From NCBI GenBank assembly GCA_000335715.1, contig AMYZ01000020.1, positions 1 to 64,000 of the forward strand: DNA of 64,000 nucleotides, written 5' to 3'. Below the pieces are notes generated by a model. That model was not told the origin of the DNA and did not search any database. It was given only the letters and a program-made list of their open reading frames with translations. The translations under genes were made by a program, and so were the position numbers. Below are positions 55,585-61,845 of this stretch, in pieces. This DNA comes from a beta proteobacterium L13 (lineage in GTDB: Bacteria; Pseudomonadota; Gammaproteobacteria; Burkholderiales; Chromobacteriaceae). Position 1 is the first letter of the stretch. Each line of letters begins with the position of its first letter.

Positions 55585-57090
55585 ATGCAGCGTCGCCATT
55601 TCCTGAAAACCGCCGGCCTGTTGGCCGCAAGCTTGCCTGCACTGCGCCCGGCGCTGGCACAAAGCAGTATGGACCACGCCGCCATGGGGCACGACATGGC
55701 CCACGGCAGCAGTAGCGCCATGCCAACCGCCGCCGATAGCAGCCTGAGGCTACCTAGCGGCGAACGCCTGCCAGCCTTGCAACCGCTGGTGAACGAAACC
55801 AGCGATGCCGGCCGCTTTGTCGGCAGCCTGCGTGCGGCCCCGGTACAAGTGGCGCTGTGGGGCGATGGCGCCAAAACCACGTTCTGGGCCTACAACGACA
55901 GCGTGCCCGGCCCGTTGATCGAGCTGTGGGAAGGCGATGAAGTCGACATCGGTTTCGATAATGCGCTAACGCAACCGTCCACCATCCACTGGCACGGCAT
56001 GCCGGTGCCGCCCGCCGAAGACGGCAACCCGCAAGACCCGGTAGCGCTTGGTCAGCGTCGCCGCTACCGTTACACCTTGCCCGCCGGTTGTGCTGGTACC
56101 TACTGGTACCACCCGCATCCGCACGGCCATACCGCCGAGCAGGCGTTCCGCGGCCTGGCCGGCCCGCTGATCATCCGCAGCAAGCAGGACCCGCTGCGCC
56201 ATCTGCCGGAGCGTCACCTGCTGCTGTCTGACCTCAAGCTGGACGCGCAGCGCCAGATTCCTGCCAACGATATGGCCGACCTGCACGATGGCCGCGAAGG
56301 CCAGTTCGTGCTGATCAACGGCGCCTGGCAGCCGGTGATCACGCTGGCCGAAGGCGAGCGCCAGCGCTGGCGCATCTGGAACGCCACCAGCAGCCGTATC
56401 ATCAAGCTGGCGCTGCCGGCGCACGAGGTACAGCTGGTGGGCACTGACGGTGGCCTGATTGCCGCGCCGCAGCCGGTAGACAGCGTGCTGCTGTCGCCAG
56501 GCGAGCGTTGCGAGCTGGTGGTAACCGGCCGCTTCAAGCCCGGCCAGCCTGCCGGCCTGCTCAGCCAGCCCTACGAACGCGGCAAGCGGATGCACCCGGA
56601 GCAGGAAAAAGACGAAACCCTGGCCGGCATCGTCGCCTACGGCATGCGGCCAACCCTGGCATTGCCCGCCACGCTGCGGCCGATTGCGCCGCTGGGCGCG
56701 CCCGGCTTCCGGCGCAAGATCGTGCTGTCGGAAAACATGGCCGATGCGAAAGCGCCATTCCTGATCAACGGCAAAAGCTACGACATGAACCGCATCGATG
56801 GAACCGGCCAGGTTGGCCGCATCGAAGAGTGGGAAGTGATCGCCGACGCGCACATGGACCACCCCTTCCATCTGCACGGCACACAATTCCAGGTGCTAGC
56901 ACGTACGGTGGATGGTATCTGGGAAGACGATCCCTTCCTGGCCTGGCGCGACACCGTCAACGTGCCGGCCGGCGGCATGGTGCGCCTGCGCTTCGTGCAG
57001 ACGTTGCCGGGGCTGCGCATGTTCCACTGCCACATCCTGGAGCACGAAGACCAGGGCATGATGGCGCAGATCGATTTTCTGCCGGGGTAA
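55585..57090 (+). CDS. Multicopper oxidase (CueO-type), Tat-exported
   Basis: A 501-residue periplasmic copper oxidase. The signal MQRRHFLKTAGLLAASLPAL carries the twin-arginine RRHFLK. After cleavage comes a His/Met-rich stretch MDHAAMGHDMAHG likely to bind copper. Copper-site motifs are TIHWHGMPVP, WYHPHPHGHTAEQ, HPFHLHGTQF and MFHCHILEHEDQGMM. It probably oxidises Cu(I) to the less toxic Cu(II) with O2. The long Met-rich helix of E. coli CueO is not seen. The start is the ATG after AAGGAG, rather than the in-frame ATGs upstream at 55495 and 55516. csoR follows after three bases. Confidence 0.88.
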   Translation: MQRRHFLKTAGLLAASLPALRPALAQSSMDHAAMGHDMAHGSSSAMPTAADSSLRLPSGERLPALQPLVNETSDAGRFVGSLRAAPVQVALWGDGAKTTFWAYNDSVPGPLIELWEGDEVDIGFDNALTQPSTIHWHGMPVPPAEDGNPQDPVALGQRRRYRYTLPAGCAGTYWYHPHPHGHTAEQAFRGLAGPLIIRSKQDPLRHLPERHLLLSDLKLDAQRQIPANDMADLHDGREGQFVLINGAWQPVITLAEGERQRWRIWNATSSRIIKLALPAHEVQLVGTDGGLIAAPQPVDSVLLSPGERCELVVTGRFKPGQPAGLLSQPYERGKRMHPEQEKDETLAGIVAYGMRPTLALPATLRPIAPLGAPGFRRKIVLSENMADAKAPFLINGKSYDMNRIDGTGQVGRIEEWEVIADAHMDHPFHLHGTQFQVLARTVDGIWEDDPFLAWRDTVNVPAGGMVRLRFVQTLPGLRMFHCHILEHEDQGMMAQIDFLPG

Positions 57091-57093
57091 GCC

Positions 57094-57399
57094 ATGACCG
57101 AACCGCAACACGACTGCTGCCACACGCCCAAAAGCGTGGTGCAGCCGGACAAGACCGCGCTGCTCAAGCGCCTGGCGCGGCTGGAAGGCCAGGTGCGCGG
57201 CATCGCCGGCATGATCGAAGGCGACCGCTACTGCGTGGACGTGCTCACCCAGATTGCCGCCGCCCGCTCGGCGCTGGACGCCGTGGCGCAACAGCTGCTG
57301 GAAAACCACCTCAAGGGCTGCGTGGCCCGCGCGGTAAACGAAGGCAATAGCGACGAGGCCATCGCCGAGGTGATGGCCCTGCTCAAGAAAATGCGTTGA
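57094..57399 (+). CDS. csoR: CsoR-family copper-sensing repressor
   Basis: A 101-residue all-helical repressor of the CsoR/RcnR family (DUF156). The Cu(I) ligands appear as Cys47 (DRYCVDVL), His72 and Cys76 (NHLKGC), the C-H-C pattern of CsoR rather than the nickel or formaldehyde types. An extra N-terminal HDCCH cluster is unusual. [17 protein letters not shown] is the family helix. It is between the copper oxidase and a copper chaperone gene. Probably represses the operon by binding the site at 55536-55552. Confidence 0.85.
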   Translation: MTEPQHDCCHTPKSVVQPDKTALLKRLARLEGQVRGIAGMIEGDRYCVDVLTQIAAARSALDAVAQQLLENHLKGCVARAVNEGNSDEAIAEVMALLKKMR

Positions 57400-57413
57400 A
57401 CAGGAGAACAAAC

Positions 57414-57620
57414 ATGAATCAGCACATCATCAAGGTAGACGGCATGACCTGCGGCGGTTGTGCCGCCGGCGTCACCCGCGCATTGCAGGCCGTGGCCGGC
57501 GTGGCCGAAGTACAGGTAGACCTGGCCAGCAAGGCGGTGACCATCCGTTTTGACGGCGACGCCCAGCCTGCTGCCTGGCAGCAGGCGGTAGAAAACGCCG
57601 GTTTTGATGTAATCGGCTGA
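57414..57620 (+). CDS. copZ: CopZ-type copper chaperone (HMA domain)
   Basis: A 68-residue heavy-metal-associated domain protein. The MTCGGC motif (Met-x-Cys-x-x-Cys) near residue 11 binds Cu(I), and the fold pattern fits: IIKVDGMTCGGCAAGVTRAL, VQVDLASKAVTIRFDG and AVENAGFDV. CAGGAGAAC gives the ribosome site 14 bases after csoR. It would pass copper to an exporter or to CsoR; a CopA ATPase is not in the window. Confidence 0.85.
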   Translation: MNQHIIKVDGMTCGGCAAGVTRALQAVAGVAEVQVDLASKAVTIRFDGDAQPAAWQQAVENAGFDVIG

Positions 57621-57624
57621 CACA

Positions 57625-57634
57625 GTTGGCCGCA
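57625..57634 (+). repeat. GTTGGCCGCA repeat after copZ
   Basis: One exact 10-mer begins 4 bases after the copZ stop. It is followed by GGCCGGCCAA, so TTGGCC and GGCCAA can form a short imperfect hairpin, without a T-tract. The layout recalls DUS pairs used as terminators in Neisseria, but the right arm is degenerate. Confidence 0.55.
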
Positions 57635-57670
57635 TGGCCGGCCAAATGCCTGAATATCCACGCGTTTGGC

Positions 57671-57699
57671 TTGCTAGCGCGGGCCAAAATCCGTACAAT
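57671..57699 (+). promoter_or_regulatory. Sigma70 promoter of the rpsF operon
   Basis: TTGCTA (57671-57676), a 17-base spacer and TACAAT (57694-57699). Spacing is ideal and the operon starts 70 bases downstream. Confidence 0.7.
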
Positions 57700-57717
57700 C
57701 TTCAGCTTTTAACCCTT

Positions 57718-57746
57718 GCCCTTCGCTATCGCGCATGACGAAGGGC
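57718..57746 (+). promoter_or_regulatory. Hairpin in the rpsF leader, possible S6:S18 control element
   Basis: GCCCTTCG (57718-57725) pairs perfectly with CGAAGGGC (57739-57746) around a 13-base loop, in the leader of rpsF. In many bacteria the S6:S18 pair binds a leader structure in this operon. The position fits, but I do not see the known bulged CCG element clearly, so the role is a guess. Confidence 0.35.
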
Positions 57747-57768
57747 TTTATAGCCACAAGGAGTTCAC

Positions 57769-58146
57769 ATGCGGCATTACGAAATCGTGTTCATCGTCCA
57801 TCCGGATCAGAGCGAACAGGTTGGTGCTATGGTTGAGCGTTACAAGGGCATGGTCCTGAACGCTGATGGCAAGATCCACCGTCTGGAAGACTGGGGCCGT
57901 CGTCAACTGGCTTACCCGATCCAGAAAGTTCACAAAGCTCACTACGTTCTGATGAACGTTGAGTGCGCTCCGGAAACTCTGGCCGAGATCGAGCACGCCT
58001 TCAAATTCAACGATGCCGTTCTGCGTCACCTGACCATCAAGATGACTCGTGCTATCACCGAAGCATCCCCGATGATGAAGGACGAAAAGGCCAAGAGCCT
58101 GCTGGAAGGCCAGCAAGCTGCAGCCGAGGCTGAAGTAGCTGCCTAA
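57769..58146 (+). CDS. rpsF: 30S ribosomal protein S6 (bS6)
   Basis: A 125-residue protein starting [19 protein letters not shown], with [20 protein letters not shown] as the S6 core. The C-terminus is an acidic tail. AAGGAG upstream. First gene of rpsF-priB-rpsR-rplI, and free of GTTGGCCGCA repeats. Confidence 0.96.
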   Translation: MRHYEIVFIVHPDQSEQVGAMVERYKGMVLNADGKIHRLEDWGRRQLAYPIQKVHKAHYVLMNVECAPETLAEIEHAFKFNDAVLRHLTIKMTRAITEASPMMKDEKAKSLLEGQQAAAEAEVAA

Positions 58147-58464
58147 TTGGGCAACACTGCATCCTTGCAGAACCGACTTGAACTGACCGTTACGGTCGAA
58201 CGCGAAGACCCTTTGCGACACACCCCAGCCGGCATGCCGGTACTGGAAATGTGGCTCAGACACCACTCCCGGCAAACCATTGCCACCCTGGAGCGCGACG
58301 TGTCCTGTGAAATACAGGCCGTAGCCATGGGGGCGCTAGCCAAACAGCTGGCAGGGAAGATGGCAGGAAACACCGTGCACTGCACTGGCTTCCTGAATCA
58401 GCGCAGTCTACGTAATCCGCGGTTGGTTCTACACATCGAATTTGTTGAATTTGTTAAAGGTTAA
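58147..58464 (+). CDS. priB: Primosomal replication protein N (PriB)
   Basis: A 105-residue single-strand DNA-binding protein that helps restart replication with PriA. It is placed between rpsF and rpsR, the classic position in beta- and gammaproteobacteria. [20 protein letters not shown] and [40 protein letters not shown] are OB-fold strands typical of PriB. The start is a TTG directly after the rpsF stop; no ATG would give a full N-terminus. Confidence 0.9.
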   Translation: MGNTASLQNRLELTVTVEREDPLRHTPAGMPVLEMWLRHHSRQTIATLERDVSCEIQAVAMGALAKQLAGKMAGNTVHCTGFLNQRSLRNPRLVLHIEFVEFVKG

Positions 58465-58468
58465 TCAC

Positions 58469-58696
58469 ATGGCTCGTCAACTCTTCAAGCGCAAGAAGTT
58501 CTGCCGCTTTACCGCGGAAGGCATCAAGGAAATCGACTACAAATCCGTTGATCTGCTGAAGGACTTCATTGCCGAAAACGGCAAAATCATCCCGGCCCGT
58601 ATCACCGGCACCAAAGCAGGCTATCAGCGTCAGCTGTCCGAAGCCATCAAGCGCGCGCGCTTCCTGGCCTTCCTGCCGTACACCGACCAGCATTAA
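58469..58696 (+). CDS. rpsR: 30S ribosomal protein S18 (bS18)
   Basis: A 75-residue protein: [54 protein letters not shown]. It binds next to S6 in the 30S platform. Four bases after priB and 23 before rplI. Confidence 0.96.
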   Translation: MARQLFKRKKFCRFTAEGIKEIDYKSVDLLKDFIAENGKIIPARITGTKAGYQRQLSEAIKRARFLAFLPYTDQH

Positions 58697-58719
58697 TTCC
58701 GGGATAAGGATACGACAAG

Positions 58720-59169
58720 ATGCAAATCATTCTGCTCGAACAAGTTGCTAACCTGGGTGTACTGGGTGACGTGGTAAACGTGAAGAACGGCTACGCCCGT
58801 AACTTCCTGATCCCGCAAGGCAAAGCAAAACGCGCAACCGCCGCTAACCTGCAAGAATTCGAAGCTCGCCGTGCCGAGCTGGAAGCCAAACAGGCTGAAA
58901 TTCTGGCAGACGCGAAAGCTCGCGCTGAAAAACTGGTAGACGCTTCCTTCACCATCGCTCAAAAAGCGGGTGTTGACGGCCGTCTGTTCGGTTCCGTAAC
59001 CAACGTTGACATCGCCGAAGCTATCTCTGCTACTGGCGTTGCAGTTAAGCGTTTCGAAGTTCGTCTGCCGAACGGCCAGCTGAAGGCCATCGGTGAGTAC
59101 GACGTAGAAATCGCTCTGCACCACGACGTGGTTGCTGCAGTGAAGATTGTTGTTGTTGCTGCTGTTTAA
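58720..59169 (+). CDS. rplI: 50S ribosomal protein L9 (bL9)
   Basis: A 149-residue protein with the N-terminal globule [20 protein letters not shown] and [16 protein letters not shown], a long helix rich in Ala/Glu/Lys, and the C-terminal domain [34 protein letters not shown] upstream. Last gene of the operon, followed by a strong terminator. Confidence 0.96.
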   Translation: MQIILLEQVANLGVLGDVVNVKNGYARNFLIPQGKAKRATAANLQEFEARRAELEAKQAEILADAKARAEKLVDASFTIAQKAGVDGRLFGSVTNVDIAEAISATGVAVKRFEVRLPNGQLKAIGEYDVEIALHHDVVAAVKIVVVAAV

Positions 59170-59190
59170 TCCAGCGTAACGGCATCATCA

Positions 59191-59216
59191 AAAAAGCCGC
59201 CTTCGGGCGGCTTTTT
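59191..59216 (+). terminator. Intrinsic terminator after rplI
   Basis: AAAAAGCCGCC-TTCG-GGCGGCTTTTT: an 11-bp stem with a stable TTCG tetraloop and a T-tract. Symmetric, so it may act in both directions. Confidence 0.92.
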
Positions 59217-59322
59217 GTTTTTCAGCACTGCCATGTCGCGCCATGCAAAGCTAGCGTCCTGTTTCTGAACGATTTTCCGGCTGTCATGACCGATAATGTG
59301 TATACATTATTGGAGAAAAATC

Positions 59323-59505
59323 ATGGAAACCCTGATTGTGCTGTGCGCGGTCTACTTTCTGCTGATGCCCATCGTAGGTGGTGCGCTGGCCTTTCTGGCC
59401 GGAGCCGTGCGTGCCCGTCTGGCGGCGCAGCCTAAAGCACTGACCGGTTGGCACCCGCTGAACCCGTACTACAAACTGTCGCCCTACCATTTCGGCAAAC
59501 GCTAA
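59323..59505 (+). CDS. Small single-pass membrane protein
   Basis: A 60-residue protein that I do not recognise: METLIVLCAVYFLLMPIVGG, more hydrophobic residues to about 30, then the basic segment RARLAAQPKALTG and a tail WHPLNPYYKLSPYHFGKR rich in Tyr, Pro and His. TTGGAGAAAAATC precedes the ATG and a terminator follows, so it looks like a complete small transcription unit. No known motif. Confidence 0.6.
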   Translation: METLIVLCAVYFLLMPIVGGALAFLAGAVRARLAAQPKALTGWHPLNPYYKLSPYHFGKR

Positions 59506-59527
59506 GCGCGCCGCTTGGTCAAAAAAT

Positions 59528-59554
59528 AGCCCCGCATTGCGGGGCTTTGTTTTT
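59528..59554 (+). terminator. Intrinsic terminator after the small membrane protein
   Basis: AGCCCCGC-att-GCGGGGCT followed by TTGTTTTT. Confidence 0.85.
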
Positions 59555-59711
59555 ATTGGTATCGATAATTTCGATTGATATTAGAATTTATACTGTATTG
59601 TTTCTATATACAGGCACCAAGTCTCAGGTAAAGACCTGTGGCTGGGTTTTTAATGCTATTTGGTAGACAGGCAAAATGCATACTCGTTTTGACTAAATGA
59701 GGTATGCGCTA

Positions 59712-60545
59712 ATGAAAAATCAACTAAAGCGGATTGCATGGCTGGGCCTGCCACTGGCGCTGGCGGCGTGTGGCGGCGGTGGTGGTGGAGATGCTGCGGC
59801 TCCTGCGCTTCCGTCCGGCTCTACTACTACCACGGTACCTGCACCCGTCCCCTCCAGCAGTGACTTTACCGGTAGCGTTAGCAAGCTCCTGGATACCAAT
59901 GGCGTACGTGGCGGCATGTACAGCAAGGGGCTCACTCTGGTGGCCAATGCTACCGATCTAGTGCAGACGGCAAATGGCGCCGTTACCAAATTTTCCGCCA
60001 ATTCGCTGGCTGGTAGCTACGGTGTGAAAGAAATGCACGGCGACCAATGGTACGCAGTGGGTCGCTGGAATAAAGGCACCGCCACGGTAGGTTTTACGCA
60101 AAACCTGACCCTGACCGACGCCAATGCGGCGCACTACCTGATTTATCACCCAGCCACCAGCTCTTATGGCACTAGCCTGGCGGGGGCTAAACTGTCTTGC
60201 GCGGATGCGCATGTAACCAAGCCATCGACGGATAGCACCCTTACCGCCGTCGCTATCAGTAATGTCACGGTTGCCGTGAAAGCGGACGGTACGGTAGATG
60301 CGGCATTTACCATTACCGCTGATGGCAGCGGTGGCAAGGTAAGCAAGCAGTTTGCCGGTAGCGCGCTGTGGGCGAACCAGGCGTATGCCGCCGTAAACCT
60401 GGGGCTGGATGGTGGCGCAGCCGATAGCAAAAATGGCAGCCTGATGATTGGCGCGCATGAAACCAACCAGATTCTGGCGGGTGGCATGTACAGCCTGAAT
60501 GGCCACCCGGCCGTGTATAGCCTGGTATGCAAGGTGGCGGTCTAG
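59712..60545 (+). CDS. Putative lipoprotein of unknown function
   Basis: A 277-residue secreted lipoprotein. The signal MKNQLKRIAWLGLPLALAAC ends in a LAAC lipobox. The mature end is CGGGGGG, then an Ala/Pro/Ser/Thr linker (about 27-55) that may cross the periplasm. The rest is rich in Gly, Ala, Ser and Thr with beta-type alternation (VGRWNKGTATVGFTQNLTLT, VAVKADGTVDAAFTITADG), which suggests a beta-sheet domain. A Cys pair (KLSCADAH and VCKVAV) may form a disulfide. I recognise no family. The upstream 150 bases are AT rich. Confidence 0.7.
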   Translation: MKNQLKRIAWLGLPLALAACGGGGGGDAAAPALPSGSTTTTVPAPVPSSSDFTGSVSKLLDTNGVRGGMYSKGLTLVANATDLVQTANGAVTKFSANSLAGSYGVKEMHGDQWYAVGRWNKGTATVGFTQNLTLTDANAAHYLIYHPATSSYGTSLAGAKLSCADAHVTKPSTDSTLTAVAISNVTVAVKADGTVDAAFTITADGSGGKVSKQFAGSALWANQAYAAVNLGLDGGAADSKNGSLMIGAHETNQILAGGMYSLNGHPAVYSLVCKVAV

Positions 60546-60572
60546 TGACGGTATTCCGATCAAGAGCCGGCA

Positions 60573-60582
60573 GTTGGCCGCA
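60573..60582 (+). repeat. GTTGGCCGCA repeat after the lipoprotein gene
   Basis: One exact copy lies 28 bases after the stop. It is followed by GCCGGCCAGGC, a degenerate inverted partner. The actual terminator is a separate hairpin downstream (60612-60647). Confidence 0.55.
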
Positions 60583-60611
60583 TTAGCCGGCCAGGCTGGC
60601 AAGACCCTGAA

Positions 60612-60647
60612 AAGCCCGGACATGTTAAGCATGCCCGGGCTTTTTTA
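60612..60647. terminator. Bidirectional terminator between lipoprotein and double-GNAT genes
   Basis: AAGCCCGGaCATG, loop TTAAG, CATGcCCGGGCTT, then TTTTT on the + strand; on the minus strand AAAA precedes the stem and gives a U-run too. It serves two convergent genes. It runs into the last codons of the minus-strand gene. Confidence 0.8.
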
Positions 60648-61700
60648 TTTCAGCCACAAACTCATCTGCAGGCAATCGCGGTACTGCCCGGCCTGGTAGG
60701 CGTAGCCGGTCAGTACTGCCTCCTGCTGGAAGCCCAGCTTGCGGTACAGCGCGATCGCCGGCGCGTTGCCGGCAAATACGGTCAGTTCCATGCGGCGGTA
60801 GGGCTGGTAGTTGCGTACCTGCTGCACCATGGCCGATAGCAGAGCGCTGCCCACGCCACGGCCTTGCCAGGCTGGCGTTACCGAAATGCCCAGGCCGATG
60901 ATATGTGCTACCCGCGGGTTGTCGCTGGGTGTCCAGGCGCCGCAGTGGCCGATGATGGTACCGTCGGCGTCGCAGGCCACCAGTACGGTACGGCCTGGCT
61001 GTTTCAGGCGCTGCTGCCAGTTGGCGGCGCTGGGGTAGGGCAGCTGCAGCGTGTTGCCGTAGGTACTGTCGTAGGCCATCAGCGCGGCCATGCCGGCGGC
61101 GTCGCCCGGCTCGGCGTGGCGCAGGCTGAAGGGGCTGCCGGCAGGCACGCGTTTGCCAGCCTGATCCTGCGTTTCGCCCAGCGGTGCGCCCAGTTCGCCC
61201 TCACGAAAGCGCAGCCTGGCCATCAGCACCGCGTCCTCGTAGATGCCTTCGCGCAGGTTGAAGCCGCGGCTGACGCCTTCGTGGCGGAAGCCGAAGCGTT
61301 CGTACAGCGCAATGGCACCGTGGTTGTCGTGCACGGCGTCCAGCTCGATGCGCTTCAGGTCCAGCCAGTTGTCGGCGTAGTCCAGTACGGCGCGCAGCAG
61401 CGCGCTACCCACGCCTTTACCCTGCCAGTCGTCACGCACAAACAGAAAGAACAGCGCGGCGTGGCGGCGGCGCACGCTGTGGCCAGATGCGTGCAGGCCG
61501 CCACAGCCTACCAGCTCGCCGTCATCGGTGCAGGCCACCAGCGTGTGGCTGGTTTCCGGATAGTTGTCGAGCAGCGCCTGGGTGGCAGCCAGCGACTGGA
61601 ACGGCTGTTGCAGGGTATTGCGTACTACGCCGGGGGATTGGCGCAGGCGGAACAGCGCAGCCGCATCGGTGGGCTGCAGGCGACGGATGGTATAAGCCAT
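60645..61700 (-). CDS. Protein with two fused GNAT acetyltransferase domains
   Basis: A 351-residue protein with two complete GNAT domains. Domain one (about 1-165) has FLFVRDDWQGKGVGSALLRA and HDNHGAIALYERFGFRHEG. Domain two (about 185-351) has GISVTPAWQGRGVGSALLSA and VFAGNAPAIALYRKLGFQQE. Both acetyl-CoA loops (Gln-Gly-x-Gly-Val-Gly) look intact. I start at 61700, where MAYTIRRLQPTDAAALFRLR begins; the frame is open to 61868 but upstream residues do not match. Substrates are unknown. It most resembles YhhY-type or AacA4-like acetyltransferases by layout. Confidence 0.75.
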   Translation of the reverse strand: MAYTIRRLQPTDAAALFRLRQSPGVVRNTLQQPFQSLAATQALLDNYPETSHTLVACTDDGELVGCGGLHASGHSVRRRHAALFFLFVRDDWQGKGVGSALLRAVLDYADNWLDLKRIELDAVHDNHGAIALYERFGFRHEGVSRGFNLREGIYEDAVLMARLRFREGELGAPLGETQDQAGKRVPAGSPFSLRHAEPGDAAGMAALMAYDSTYGNTLQLPYPSAANWQQRLKQPGRTVLVACDADGTIIGHCGAWTPSDNPRVAHIIGLGISVTPAWQGRGVGSALLSAMVQQVRNYQPYRRMELTVFAGNAPAIALYRKLGFQQEAVLTGYAYQAGQYRDCLQMSLWLK

Positions 61701-61816
61701 GGGGGCTCCCGGAGTTGATGGGCTGCGGCGGCGGTTGGCCGTGCCCGAACGCCTACCTTGCCATTGCGGCGTGCAAAATGGCAACTGCCCGTGCGGGAAA
61801 GCCGGCACGGGCAGCA

Positions 61817-61828
61817 AGGTTGGCCGCA
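61817..61828 (+). repeat. AGGTTGGCCGCA repeat between two minus-strand genes
   Basis: A full 12-mer copy lies 17 bases beyond the stop of the FAD/Fe-S dehydrogenase gene, in the 145-base gap before the double-GNAT gene. The gap also contains GCCGGCACGGGCAG-type GC-rich sequence without a clear terminator. Confidence 0.6.
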
Positions 61829-61845
61829 AGCGAGCGGGCAGCCGT

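Noticed and set aside
59540-59711. c-di-GMP or other riboswitch upstream of the lipoprotein
   Set aside because: I compared by eye with the GEMM-I consensus and did not find its conserved GGNCACGCACAGGGCAAACC-type parts; only a small CAGGT/ACCTG hairpin is present.
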